64,000 nucleotides of DNA. It comes from Adiantum capillus-veneris (taxonomy: Eukaryota; Streptophyta; Polypodiopsida; Polypodiales; Pteridaceae). The first letter of the stretch is position 1; each line of letters begins with the position of its first letter. The stretch spans positions 127,073,182 through 127,137,181 of the forward strand of contig CM043967.1 of NCBI GenBank assembly GCA_014529385.2, read 5' to 3'. The notes under the pieces were generated by a model. It was not told the DNA's origin. It did not search any database and saw only the letters and a list, made by a program, of their open reading frames with translations. A program made the translations under genes and the position numbers. This document shows positions 51,990 to 64,000 of this stretch, piece after piece.

Positions 51990-54900
51990 ATGTTTGTTAT
52001 GCAGCATGTAATGAATACAATGACTGCAGAGAATTCCACCCAAGATGATGTTTGGTATGTGGATTCAGGTGCCTCTAATCACATGACGTCTCGTGGAGAG
52101 TGGTTTAGAGATATGCGCAAACCAGATGTGTCAGGCTATGTGCAGACAGGAGATGATACAGCTCACCCCATTGCTCATGTAGGGGACATACCTCTAAATA
52201 CGAAGAGTGGGAAATCAAAGTACTTAGCAGATGTACTTCATGTCCCAAACATTACAAAGAATCTTGTTTCTGTTGGACAAATGGTTGAGCAGGGTTTGCA
52301 GGTTCGCTTCAATCCAAATGGCTGTTATGTAGAAGATTTCCAGAATGGCTGTAAGCTGATCACAGAGGGCAAATGTGTGGGCAGAATGTTTACGCTGAAT
52401 GTAGACATGCCTGAGGTAAAAGCTGCATTATTTGCACAGGGCACAGGTGTTGTGGCTGATGTTGACATTTGGCACAAACGCATTGGCCATGTCAATGAGC
52501 AGAGATTGCGTAGCATGCAATCAAAACAGATTGTAAAAGGTTTGCCCAAATTCAAGGTGGATGGTATGCATAAAGTGTGTGCAGCATGCCAGTTTGGAAA
52601 ACAGTCAAAGGGCTCATTTCCACATGAGCGCAATGTATGTAAAAGGCCACTTGAGGTGGTGCACACAGATGTTTGGGGTCCAACCGATACTGCAAGTATA
52701 CATGGTTGCAGGTATTATGTCTCTTTCATTGATGACCATACAAGGAAAGTATGGGTCTACTTCATGCGTAACAAAAGTGAAGTGTTTGGTCACTTTCAAG
52801 ACTTCAAAGTCATGATTGAGAAGGAGACAGATATGCAAATCAAGACATTGAGGTCAGATGGAGGGGGAGAGTACTTCTCCAATGATTTTTCAGATTTTCT
52901 GCGAATGCATGGTATACACAGGCAGTTTACATGCAGATATACTCCACAGCAGAATGGGGTCGCAGAAAGGAAAAACAGGCACATTGCAGAGGTTGCACGT
53001 GCATTGATGAATGAGAAGAACATGCCTCATCATTTCTGGGCTGAAGCTGTAAATACAGCTGTGTACATTATGAACAGGACACCTACAGCTGCGGTGCATG
53101 ATGTAACACCTGAGGAAAAGTTTACAGGTACAAAGCCTGATTTGGCACACTTGAAAGTGTTTGGCTGCATAGCTTACGTGCATGTACCAGATGAGTTGCG
53201 TAGGAAATTGGATCCTAAAGCAGAGAAATGTATTCTTGTGGGATATTCCCTTGAACAAAAGGGGTACAGGTGCTACAATCCTACTACACGAGAATTACGA
53301 GTGAGCAGAGATGTAGTCTTTGATGAGATGAGCAGCTGGTACAGTAATGCACATGGCACTATTGGGGCTGATGTAAAAGGTGATGTGGTTGTACAAAATG
53401 TGAGGCCACAGTCACAGGTTTTGAGTGGACCACAAGAGTCCTCTTCTCGTGGCTCTGTTGAGAAACCATGGAATGGTAGACTACGTACGCAGGTTACTCC
53501 ACCAACAGGTACAGGGAATGTATCACGAAAAGGAAAGGAAAAGGTTGATGAACCTCCCTTTATGGTTGATGCATCATCAGGTTTTTCACATGTAGACATG
53601 GATTCAGATGGTTCTGAACAAAGTCTTGATGAGGAATTTGGAATTCCGGCTGTCAGGACACCTGGTGTAAGGAAAGTACAAGAAGATGCTAGAGGGCAAA
53701 GGAGTGACCAAGGACCGCGCAGATCTAATAGAGTCAGAAATCCAGTTCAGAAATTGACTTATGATGGGTATCTAGCGCATCACCAAGCCTACATGGCTAA
53801 GGTGATACAGGATGTGGAGCCCACATGTTTTGAGGATGCAGTTGGAAATGTGCATTGGGATGATGCAATGAATGAAGAGATGGCTGCATTGGAAGCAAAT
53901 GACACATGGGAGTTGGTGCCATTGCCAAGTGGCAAGAAAGCTATTGGCTGTAAATGGGTGTATAAAACCAAGCATAAGGCTGATGGTAACATTGAGCGTC
54001 ACAAGGCAAGGCTGGTCGCAAAGGGTTATGCACAGACGTATGGCATAGACTATGAGGAGACCTTTGCTCCAATGGCAAAGATGACGACTGTGAGAGCTGT
54101 CATAGCAGTGGCTGCATCTAGAGGATGGATTATGCATCAAATGGATGTAAAGAATGCCTTCTTGAATGGTGAGTTGCAAGAGGAAGTGTATATGGATCAG
54201 CCACCTGGTTATGTCGATCCAGGTTACCCAGATTATGTATGCAGACTTCTCAAAGCTTTGTATGGGTTGAAGCAGGGCTCTAGAGCATGGTATGACAGGA
54301 TTGCCAAGTATCTTGTCAGTATTGGTTTTAGGAGAGCTCATGCTGATCATTCACTCTATGTACCTGAGAGTGATGTGGGGATTGTGGTCATTACCATATA
54401 TGTAGATGACCTTATTATTGTTGGTGACAATGCTATGGAGATTGACCATGTGAAGGGTCTTCTCAAAGAGGAGTTTGAAATGAAAGATTTGGGCGAGTTG
54501 CGCTACTTTCTTGGCATTGAGGTGATCAGGACTCCAGAGGGTGTATGGCTGTCACAGAGACAATATGCTTTGGACATGTTGTCAAAGTATGGTATGGCTG
54601 ATTGTAAGCCGATTTCCATTCCCTTGGATGTGAATGCAAAGCTGAGTGCAGAGAAGGGTGATGTTGTTGAGGATGTCAATATGTACAGGAAGATGGTGGG
54701 TAGTCTAATCTACTTGACTATCACAAGGCCAGACTTGAGCTACACAGTAGGCTTGGAGAGTCAGTTCATGCAGCTTCCGAGGAAGCCACATTTGGATGGA
54801 GTACGACGCACACTTAGGTATGTGCAAGGGACTCTTGACTACGCATTGTTCTATACAACAGATGCACCATTAGCATTGTATGGGTATACAGATGCAGATT

Positions 54901-55385
54901 GGGCAGGTAGCATTGTTGATAGGAGATCTATGAGTGGCTTCATGTTCTCTTTTGGGAGTGCTGCTGTTACTTGGAGCAGCAAAAAGCAGCCTACGGTTGC
55001 TTTATCGAGCACAGAGGCCGAGTACAGAGGTGCAGCAGTTGCGGCGTGCGAGGTAGCTTGGCTACGCACATTACTTGAGGACTTGGGAGTGCAGGTGGAC
55101 CAGCAGATTGTCATTCATTGTGACAACCTCAGCAGCATGCAGTTGCCTAGGAACCCAGTGTTCCATGCTAGGACCAAACACATAGAGGTCCATTACCACT
55201 ACGTTCGAGAGCGAGTGTTGGCGGGCGACATCGACTTGGTCTACGTCAGCACAGAGGAGCAGATAGCGGATATCTTTACCAAGGCCCTCGAAGCTGAGAA
55301 GCTTCGACGTTTCCGGACTATGCTTGGACTTTGCGACATGCAGAGCTCGAGGGGGAGTGTTGAGATGTCGAGCTCTACACCTTGA
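51990..55385 (+). CDS. pol: Copia element 2 protease-integrase-RT-RNase H
   Basis: 1131 codons. Protease: VWYVDSGASNHMTS near residue 25. Pre-integrase: WHKRIGHV and CAACQFGKQSKG. Integrase core: HTDVWGP, RSDGGGEY and QQNGVAERKN supply the D, D and E. RT: KARLVAKGYAQ, MDVKNAFLNGEL and YVDDLIIVG. RNase H: GYTDADWAGS, LSSTEAEYRG, HCDNLSS and ARTKHIEVHYH. The last residues and the TGA lie in the 3' LTR. No lesion seen within this ORF. The first Met is a frame artefact; the natural protein would be a processed polyprotein. Confidence 0.95.
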   Translation: MFVMQHVMNTMTAENSTQDDVWYVDSGASNHMTSRGEWFRDMRKPDVSGYVQTGDDTAHPIAHVGDIPLNTKSGKSKYLADVLHVPNITKNLVSVGQMVEQGLQVRFNPNGCYVEDFQNGCKLITEGKCVGRMFTLNVDMPEVKAALFAQGTGVVADVDIWHKRIGHVNEQRLRSMQSKQIVKGLPKFKVDGMHKVCAACQFGKQSKGSFPHERNVCKRPLEVVHTDVWGPTDTASIHGCRYYVSFIDDHTRKVWVYFMRNKSEVFGHFQDFKVMIEKETDMQIKTLRSDGGGEYFSNDFSDFLRMHGIHRQFTCRYTPQQNGVAERKNRHIAEVARALMNEKNMPHHFWAEAVNTAVYIMNRTPTAAVHDVTPEEKFTGTKPDLAHLKVFGCIAYVHVPDELRRKLDPKAEKCILVGYSLEQKGYRCYNPTTRELRVSRDVVFDEMSSWYSNAHGTIGADVKGDVVVQNVRPQSQVLSGPQESSSRGSVEKPWNGRLRTQVTPPTGTGNVSRKGKEKVDEPPFMVDASSGFSHVDMDSDGSEQSLDEEFGIPAVRTPGVRKVQEDARGQRSDQGPRRSNRVRNPVQKLTYDGYLAHHQAYMAKVIQDVEPTCFEDAVGNVHWDDAMNEEMAALEANDTWELVPLPSGKKAIGCKWVYKTKHKADGNIERHKARLVAKGYAQTYGIDYEETFAPMAKMTTVRAVIAVAASRGWIMHQMDVKNAFLNGELQEEVYMDQPPGYVDPGYPDYVCRLLKALYGLKQGSRAWYDRIAKYLVSIGFRRAHADHSLYVPESDVGIVVITIYVDDLIIVGDNAMEIDHVKGLLKEEFEMKDLGELRYFLGIEVIRTPEGVWLSQRQYALDMLSKYGMADCKPISIPLDVNAKLSAEKGDVVEDVNMYRKMVGSLIYLTITRPDLSYTVGLESQFMQLPRKPHLDGVRRTLRYVQGTLDYALFYTTDAPLALYGYTDADWAGSIVDRRSMSGFMFSFGSAAVTWSSKKQPTVALSSTEAEYRGAAVAACEVAWLRTLLEDLGVQVDQQIVIHCDNLSSMQLPRNPVFHARTKHIEVHYHYVRERVLAGDIDLVYVSTEEQIADIFTKALEAEKLRRFRTMLGLCDMQSSRGSVEMSSSTP
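55348..55357 (+). other. Polypurine tract of copia element 2
   Basis: CGAGGGGGAG abutting the 3' LTR, inside the end of the pol ORF. Confidence 0.85.
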
Positions 55386-55676
55386 GCTGGCATCCACTAC
55401 GGGTCTTGGCCGCTTACGGCATTTACTCACTGGCGCGTTAGGTGACCGACACGGAGGATCTCTGCCAGTGATTCTACAGCTGGACTACACTTATAGTGCC
55501 AGCCTAGTACGCTTCTAGTGAGTTCACACTTAGTGACCGCATGTACATATGTGCTACTTTTCAGCTTTAGCACTTAGTCATTTTGTACTCTCTTTCCTGT
55601 AAAGAAGAAGAAGCTTTCCATCTCTGTGTGCTTTGTGCTTGTCTTGTGTAGCTCTCTTGCATCCTCATTCTTTACA
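55358..55676 (+). repeat. 3' LTR of copia element 2
   Basis: 319 bp, same length as the 5' LTR, followed by ATGGT. Confidence 0.95.
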
Positions 55677-56336
55677 ATGGTGTCGGGGGATTAAGGGTTC
55701 AAAGGCAAGCGGGGTCAGCCCCGGGTTACTAGCTGTGGAAAAATAGAGGAGAAGAAGAAGCACCACACCGTATAATAGACTAATATTTGCTATAACATTA
55801 AATACAATAAGAAAATAAACAGATTTGCTAACATGAACAAGATAAGATGCATGTTTTTCCAAGCGGCACCACTAATGGCACCATAATGTGAATTGGGTGT
55901 AGAATAAGGAGTTTAATCTCCCTTACAACGGGTTGACCTGAATCAATATTGATAATAGAAAAACAATTCATGAAACTATGTAGAAGAAGTAGAAGTAGAT
56001 GAAGAGCTTGTGGTGATCTCTATGGCGGTAAGGAAATTCCCTTCTCTCCGCCCGCTGTAATGGCCTTCAAAATCTCTCTTCCTCTTGTTCTTGTTGCTCT
56101 CCAAATCCCTCTGTGATTGCTTCTAGGAAAAAAACTTCTTGAACTAAAAAATTGAACTCCAGTCAGTACCGTGGCAACGTACTATTCTACCATGCCTCCC
56201 CTACCAAAGTTCAAGCGGAGCATCTCACCTATTGCGTTGAGGTGAATCTTCTTGTCTTTCCAGTTCCTTTTGTAACTTCATCAAACTCATCACACTCCTT
56301 AGAATATCTATGGTCTTCACTATCACACCACATGCA

Positions 56337-57110
56337 TCAATCCCAATTTTTGCGTGGAAGCTGCTGCCTAGGCTCAGAAGTAGACCCCTTTGTAGCTAGT
56401 CCTTCAAATTTTTCAATTTTGAAATTGAAATTTAACTTTTGGATACCTTTCACCAGTTTGTCAAGAACTGGCTCCTCCACTTTGGGTATTGTTGAGGATG
56501 ATTTCTCCTTATTTTCCTCTTCCACAACATCCATGACATTGGCCACAACCAGCTTGTCAACCCTTTTGTGTCCTTTCACGATCATATTCACCGCTTCAAT
56601 GAGTATTTTCCAATCAGCCATTAATCCCACTTCATCTATTGAATCTTCCAGCAACTGTACCAAACTCTTTTGAAATCATGAATCAACAGCCTGAATAAAC
56701 AATTCAACCTTTCAATAATTCATCAAACGATGCTCTGTCGAGGATAATTGGTCAAAATTCTTGTAGTAGCTCTCTTGCAGATAATTTTTTATTCTTCTTC
56801 TACACCCACTTCTTGAAGATCTATCTGGTCACCCTTTGCGAATCCTCAAGAAAATATTCCTCTTGCAGCGCCTTCTTGAATTCCTTCCAATTTGGTCCTT
56901 GAGTTGCATAGATCTCTTTAATTTGGCCTCTAAGTTTCGGCACTACAATTAGATGAAATCCTTCCACTACATTATGATCATCAATTCCATTGTCTTCTAT
57001 TGATTGCTCGTAGGTATTGCAAAATTTAGAAATATTTTGGCCTTCAAACCACTACATTTTTATCTGTAACCTTCTATTCGGCTTTACAAATCTGCTCTTG
57101 CAGATTATAC
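56337..57110 (-). pseudogene. Ty3/gypsy gag relic
   Basis: Minus strand, in several frames: about 57030-56830 gives FCNTYEQSIEDNG, then GPNWKEFKKALQEEYFLEDS, matching retrotransposon Gag of plant gypsy elements. The ORF 56663-56337 gives an acidic/basic VLDKLVKGIQKLNFNFKIEKFEG resembling the segment after the Gag core. Frameshifts and stops are frequent. No LTR identified nearby. Confidence 0.6.
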
Positions 57111-57204
57111 TATTGTTGGGCAGCCTGTTGTTGTTACATATACGCTGCAAACTATTTCATCTTCTGTTGCATGGCTGCTAAAATTCCACTTTTTCAAAAT
57201 CTCT

Positions 57205-57400
57205 CTCTCGCCCCCCCCCCCCCCCCCCCCCCCCCTCCCCCCAAAAAAAAAGAAAAAACCTTTGTTCTCTCGTCCTCCTCCCTCCTCTCTCCCTCTTCTC
57301 TCCCTCCCTGCCACCTTCTCTCCTCCTCCTCCCCTCTCTCTCCCTTTCCCCCCCTGTCCCCTTCTCTCCTCCCATATTCCTCGTCGCTCTCCCCCATCTC
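57205..57400 (+). repeat. Poly(C) and pyrimidine-rich tract
   Basis: 25 C at 57211-57235 followed by TCCCCCC and A9, then about 150 bp of CT/CCT-rich sequence. Pro-rich (+) and Gly/Arg/Glu-rich (-) frames here are compositional artefacts. Confidence 0.9.
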
Positions 57401-57569
57401 TCTTTTCATCCTTTGCTTCCTCACACAACAAAAACTACCATGGTGCTCATGGAAATTATAAACCGTGTGCCTCAGCCACCACATACTCCACATACCAAAA
57501 GCATAAATGTTCTCTTGTCCACAATGTTTTCACCAAAGGCCGCACGTGAGGGTGAGCAGAGGTCATCCT

Positions 57570-59920
57570 AGGAACTTCGTAGGTCGTTGGTGAGACAAAT
57601 GTTGACATTTGGGTGGATGGACATTTGTACCCTAAGAATCCTATAAGCTGCTTCCATCCATCCTTTAATAACCTTTTGACAGCTCTTCAATATCTTGGGA
57701 GGAGGGAAGCAAGCTTGTTAGGATATTGCAAGTAGTTATGTATGGGTACAGGTGCTCTTTTGCATTTGTGGATGCACGAATGTCAATCTCTTCAACTCAA
57801 AACTGTGTCATTACAAGAAAGTATTGCCTCTTTGGAGAGGGACGCTGAAACTCTCCAACAACAAATGCAAAAAAAGGATGTCCACATTATGAAGCTTGTC
57901 AACACCATCACATATTTGAAAGAAACACCCCTTGGTGCTATGGAACAATATACTTCTTACTTTTGGTTGTGCTCTTCTTATCATAGACTCTAAAGTCTAA
58001 GATCTTGCCTCTACATTTTTTTATAGTGCTTGGCACAAAGGTTTCTTTTGTGCTAAAACTCAATGAGTATTAAATAGCAAAGGTTGAAGGTTAGAGAGGT
58101 TAAGTGCCACCACTTTTCCTCTAAAACAACCTTCTTTGTTACATCTTGCAGGTAGGTGCTTCAAATCCATGCTTATTAGAGGTGGGTAATCTCATCATAA
58201 TTTATATTTTAGGATTGTTTATTCACAATTGGATGGAAATAATTACAAATTTCTACAGTATATACTTAACAAGTGTCTTACTATATATATTGAAAATGTT
58301 GAATTCATACATGTTTTTGTTTAAAGAACAAGTCTCTAACGCGTCATGGTACAAGGTGACCTCTTGCTACGCTAGTTGAGTGGTGGTGTTTGCAATAATG
58401 GCTCAAGGAACTGGCATAACATGAATCTTTTATGGTGGCATAAAGCTCTCCTCAAGAAATGTGGCTCCCACTACACCAAGAATCATTATGCTAACATGGA
58501 GAGATCCCTAGTAGGACAATACAATAGCTTTCCAGCAAGACACCCTTTCCTAACATGAGGGCACCCCCACCAAAGATATTTTTATGTGATAGGTCACCCC
58601 ATGAGCATACCATGTACTAGAATGGGTGCAGGAACTATGACAACACTACCCCTTGGAAGTTGTTTATGAATGTATGTTTATCAAAGTGAATGAGAAGAAA
58701 TTTAGACTTTTGTGTTTGTTGATGTGTAAGAGCACTCTACGTCTACCATATTTTGAGATTGTTTGATAAGTTAAATAATATTTGTAGTCATTTAAAGTGT
58801 AAATTGGTTTTTTTTGGTAAGATTTTACATGAGAAGACATGATAAAGTAAAAGAGATCTTTAAGGAATAAACCTCGGTGAGATTCCTACTATGCACTTGT
58901 GACACCATATCTCTCCTTGAACCCTTTGATTTCTACGTTGTGAGGAGTCCAAGGGGGACCTATTTTCAAATTTTTAGCAATAACTTTTATTTGAAGGAAA
59001 TTTTTGTTGTTTTGAAGTTTGTACACAGTCTAACAGTTCATTTTGATTTTTTTTCTTCAGTTTCAAATTTTGACCGAGGGCACTTCTTGGAAGCCACTTT
59101 TGAAGGTGTTAGGGTAAGATTTTGGGAAAGTTTTGTATCTAGGAAATACAACCCTTAACACAATGAAAAACATTGGTTTATTGAGTATTTTCAGATTTCA
59201 TGGTTTTAATGCTCGTTGGAGCCTGTAGATTAAGGAAAAAGTAAGAAATGTCTGTTTTACATCATTTTTTAAAAAATTGCCAACTTGTAGGTTGATTTTT
59301 GGAGAGGAATCTCAAATCTCGAGCGAGATTTTATGAGAAATCCCTAAAACAAGCAAGATTAGCCAAAGCACTCTATACAAATGACCAAACAATTTTGACA
59401 GAAAAAACCATTGAACAAGGGTTTGATAGAATGTTTCCTTTGATGGGCTAGAACAATTGCAACCCATACAATGGCTTGTTGATATTCCTCTTCTTCGAAC
59501 TAGTTTCCCTCAGATATTGGAAGCTCATTTCTACCACCATTGATCCTTGCTTGGAATAGTGGCACCATGATTCCAGTCGATATAAATCTCCTATTCCTAC
59601 CTCCCTACATGTAGGACCACAAGACTTATGCTAAAAGAGTAAGGTTATTGCCACTCGAACAAATCTCATGAATAAGGAGAGTTTGAAGCTTGAGCTTCTC
59701 TTCATTTTTTCTTCTTCTTCTTCTCCTCTCTCTTGTTCTAACTCAAGTTATTGTGGGCTGATGTACGATAACATACTATGCATTTTAAGTTACTCTAGAG
59801 AAAACGGTGGAAACTTGAAAACAACTCTATTACTGCAATGAGGCTATTCTTTTGAGAAAATCCACATCATGGTATATAGTAAAGTTTGGATCCCACCATC
59901 ATAGGTAGCCTTTCATCGGG
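57570..59920 (+). other. Gene-poor stretch
   Basis: ORF 57742-57993 encodes a short heptad-like segment (LQLKTVSLQESIASLERD, then LQQQMQKKD) that could be a coiled-coil fragment of an unknown or retroelement protein. Other ORFs show nothing recognisable. Confidence 0.35.
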
Positions 59921-59922
59921 AA

Positions 59923-59951
59923 GGGGGGGGGGGGGGGGGGGGGGGGGGGGG
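59923..59951 (+). repeat. Poly(G) tract, 29 nt
   Basis: An uninterrupted G run flanked by AA and TGGTGG. With the poly(C) runs at 10747 and 57211 this is the third long G/C homopolymer in the window. Confidence 0.95.
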
Positions 59952-61265
<1,314 letters not shown>

Positions 61266-61929
61266 ACTGTATATGGGCGAGGGAGGAGGCTCAGGAGGTG
61301 GAGATTGTGCATGCTGTAGGATCAACATATCTGTGTTGATGTGCATCACGCGACCTTGTACTTTGTCACAGGTAGAGATTTTGCATGTTGACGTAGCCCG
61401 ACCTAATCTCTTGTCACACCATCCTTTTTGGTGTTGCGGTTGAGTAGGTTTTTCCCAACCCAATTAAGCATCCAGTGTGAAGAATCGTGGTGGTTGTTGG
61501 ACTAAGCAAGGCAGGGGAGAGAGAGCATGTACTCTTGTGAGGCAAGAGTTCAAAACTTCTATTGGGGACGGGTAGAGGCAACTAAAGGAGACCTCTAGAG
61601 AGGCGCATCTGCTAAATGGCACTTCTCTCTCTCCTTGTTGGCTAAATCTTTAAGGTCTCTTGGGATAGTTGTTTACAACATTAAAAATATATTCTTCTTC
61701 TTCTTTTTCCCTTTGGAAACAACATAAAAGACATAGTAACAGTCTCGGCAACAATAACCAATAGTTAAAGAAAGAGATGGGGGAAAATTGAAAAATGAGA
61801 ACTCTTTTAGCCTTGCAATAGTCACGCTTTCAAGAGTAAAGCAATAACTCTATCTCATTAAACTCAAATGTCCAAGGTTTCTATCTGAGTACTATTGAGT
61901 CGCACCTCTTAGCTAAGTCTTGCTATGCG

Positions 61930-62549
61930 GCCCACGTGTCTTGAACTTCTTGGTGGCCTTAGGGGTAGCTGTAAGGATGGCTGGTGCTGCTTCAGTACTC
62001 AATCACTGTCCAAGCGCTCTTCCCACCTAGCACTTTTTCTCTCCTTGATAGATTTTTCCTTAGCTCTACGGGTTTCAAATTGATTAGACAATGTCTTCTC
62101 ATGAACCTTCTCAGCTTTAGACTTGTGAATACTCTTGAGCACACGCTTATTTTTGAACAAGTTACCGTTGACCTTCATAGCATATCATGGTACATATGCT
62201 TGTTAATCTTCTTAGCCTCCTGGTACTTTATCAGAAACAGGCAAAGCACTCACATCTGCCTCAACCAGAGAACTTTAGAGGGTAGCGTGGCCTCACTAGT
62301 ACCCTGCCTCTTACCATATCCTGAATGACGGACTTTCCTTTTAGCCTCCAAAGCACGCTTTGCTATTGCTCACGAGTGTATCTTAGTTTGTTTTTGAATC
62401 ACAAAGTCATCCTTGACCAGCTTTTTGATATTTGGCCATGAATTGGCTATAGAGATTTTGTTGACCTCATTGGGATCGAGCCAGACCTTGCACTTCCCAC
62501 ACTTCAGCACACTAGCCACGAGGCGCTTCTGTAGCTTGAAGGACACCAT
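61930..62549 (-). pseudogene. RPL19: 60S ribosomal protein L19 processed pseudogene
   Basis: Starting at 62549 on the minus strand: [17 protein letters not shown], then [31 protein letters not shown] and PTKIHS-like KQTKIHS, a stop where Arg is expected, then [29 protein letters not shown] and further diverged sequence ending near KATKKFKTRG. This follows eL19 along most of its length of about 200 residues without introns, the mark of a retrocopy. Several stops and substitutions make it non-functional. The start region is partly duplicated upstream (62558-62590). The normal protein is a structural component of the large ribosomal subunit. Confidence 0.9.
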
Positions 62550-62642
62550 GGTCACCCACTCTCTCAAAAGCTTGAGGAACACCATGGTCGCCCGCTCTCA
62601 CAAAAACCTAATGGGACAAAGGTCTTCTTCTTCTTCTCCTTC

Positions 62643-62647
<5 letters not shown>

Positions 62648-62674
<27 letters not shown>
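62648..62674 (+). repeat. (CT)n microsatellite
   Basis: A pyrimidine stretch (TCTTCTTC then CT repeats) upstream of the RPL19 retrocopy. On the minus strand it is a GA-rich run that could be the 5' leader of the copied mRNA. Confidence 0.85.
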
Positions 62675-62677
<3 letters not shown>

Positions 62678-62699
62678 CTCCTACATACTAGTAGTTTTC

Positions 62700-64000
62700 A
62701 AGTACTATTTGCCCAGAATCTCCAGAAATGCTTTTATTTGATCCCTTGCCTTGTTATAGGAGTAAATCTCTATTGTCAAGTCCCTCGCAAGCCTTGAACC
62801 TGCATTAGCCACCTTAAAGAACGTGAGAGTTGCTCTAGCCAACCCATGCGGCCAGTCCTAAGAGGAAGCCTTAACATTGATAGCCGTTTTTCGGCTCTCT
62901 GTAATTTCCATAGCGAGTTACCTCACCCTATCAAATCACTCAAACACTGTGGTTACCCTCACCCTTTCACTGTATATAGGTGTGTGTAAGTTAGGGGACT
63001 TTTCTCATATCTTCTTAAAAACCCTCAATTAGCTAGTCACTGGGCTAGTTGAGCCAAAAAAATAAAAAATTATAAGTATATTATGGCCCATTTGTGTGTA
63101 AATATTTCATTGTATATAGCGACTAAATAAAAAGATTTTTCATAATTATTTTGGTATTTATTTAAATATTTCTACCTATGGTGTGTTATTTATGCTATGT
63201 ACATTGACTCACCATTACCATATTTTTTCTTATCATTTTGAATACTCTTTATTCCATATAAAAATAATTTCATGCAAGATTCTCTTATTTTTGGTGTAAC
63301 TCCATCCCAACAAAAATCCAAAAAAACTAGTTCTATTTATATGTATATTTTTTCACTATTGTGATTTTTTCCTTCCTACATCTATTCTCTATTACTCTCA
63401 TAAATTAGACCACAAAAAATATTCATCTTTTTATGGTAGACTTATAATGAGAGAGATTTATTTTGACCCCTTTATATTTTTTCCACCTATATTATTTATA
63501 TTTGACATGTACATATTTTTTTTAGACCCCTCAATATTTGATTTTCTTAGTTGTACTATTCACTTATATCATGATCTCAACAATATCTTCAATTATAGAC
63601 CTACCAAATAAGATCAAGGGTATGTGGCATGCATGCATGCACCATGGGGGGCTCACTCTTGGAGGTATTCAAAAGAATCATCCAAAGAAGGACCTCACAA
63701 GGACTTTGTGCAGTGGAAAAAAATAGTCGGTTTTGCTAAATTTTTAAAGATCACATGCTCTTTGAATTTGAAAAGGTGATACCAACAAAAGTTGTAGCTC
63801 GTGGGCTGAACTTTTACCTCAAATTTTTTCATATTTTTTTGAGCTACGAGCTGTGAGTTATAATTTTATTGGTGGACCCCAGTTTGCCCATGCTATGCAG
63901 CCACACTCCCTCTTCCACTTTATCATTTTCCTCTTTCACACACACTTCTCCACTCATCATCCCCACCTCTCTCACCACTCCTCTGTGCACCCTACTCACC
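62700..64000 (+). other. AT-rich, no recognised gene
   Basis: Low-complexity AT-rich sequence. One 62-codon ORF (63538-63726) with no domain. No transposon end recognised. Confidence 0.45.

Larger units (their letters stand above)
50484..55676 (+). mobile_element. Near-complete Ty1/copia LTR retrotransposon (element 2)
   Basis: A 5193-bp element with 319-bp LTRs (50484-50802, 55358-55676) that differ at two positions seen by eye (AGCTAGCAT/AGCTGGCAT and GACACTGAGG/GACACGGAGG). It has ATGGT target-site duplications, a tRNA-iMet primer site and a polypurine tract. Pol is open for 1131 codons, but Gag is separated from it by a +1 frame change near 51680 and a TAG at 51936. Its proteins and LTR are clearly different from those of element 1, so it is another family. 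Confidence 0.96.

Noticed and set aside
51990-55385. The 1131-codon ORF as a domesticated host gene
   Set aside because: It sits between matched LTRs with primer site, polypurine tract and target duplication, so it is an ordinary copia pol.

Overview
This is a stretch of nuclear DNA from a land plant. The evidence is one spliced, multi-exon plant-type PDR/ABCG transporter gene in a landscape of LTR retrotransposons (Ty1/copia and Ty3/gypsy with tRNA-iMet-type primer sites), a CACTA (TNP2-like) relic, LINE relics, a plant-like ribosomal-protein retropseudogene, and many (AC)n, (GA)n and homopolymer tracts. The abundance of long (AC)n arrays and of highly decayed retroelements would fit a non-flowering plant such as a fern better than a typical angiosperm, but the sequence alone does not settle the lineage. 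No bacterial operon, CRISPR array, rRNA or convincing tRNA gene is visible.

Layout. 1-9302 (+): 3' 23 exons of a full-size ABCG/PDR transporter, frame-consistent to the stop; its first exon(s) lie left of the window. 10205-20412: a non-autonomous, gypsy-like LTR family present as repeated leader units, split by a young, structurally complete copia element (11990-17531, minus strand, 5-bp TSD). 20734-24150: decayed gypsy RT/RNase H-integrase (+), apparently interrupted by a decayed copia relic on the minus strand. 24150-25420: a direct repeat pair that looks like LTRs with compound microsatellites. 26190-29560: a degenerate tandem repeat built on CTTAGGG-like units, interrupted by a 1.6-kb solo LTR with a 5-bp TSD. 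30109-31530: CACTA transposase relic (+). 31560-32440: LINE RT relic (-). 33900-36160: a second copy of the non-autonomous family's 3' region plus an LTR with a duplicated TATA segment. 39390-39583: LINE zf-RVT relic (-). 40188-47054: a gypsy element with both LTRs and a TSD but lacking protease-RT-RNase H. 50484-55676: a second young copia element (+) with an intact 1131-codon pol ORF. 56340-57110: gypsy gag relic (-). 61930-62549: RPL19 processed pseudogene (-). The remainder is AT-rich or low-complexity sequence with nothing recognised.

Only the ABCG gene looks like a functional host gene. The two copia elements have near-identical LTRs (2 differences seen by eye in each pair) and so inserted recently, yet both carry stops between gag and pol. 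No new defence, secretion or biosynthetic system was found. The points most worth a second look are the recoding-or-decay question in the two copia elements, the microsatellite-bearing LTR family, the nested non-autonomous array, the GC-AG intron and tandem in-frame donors in the transporter, and the CTTAGGG-like satellite.
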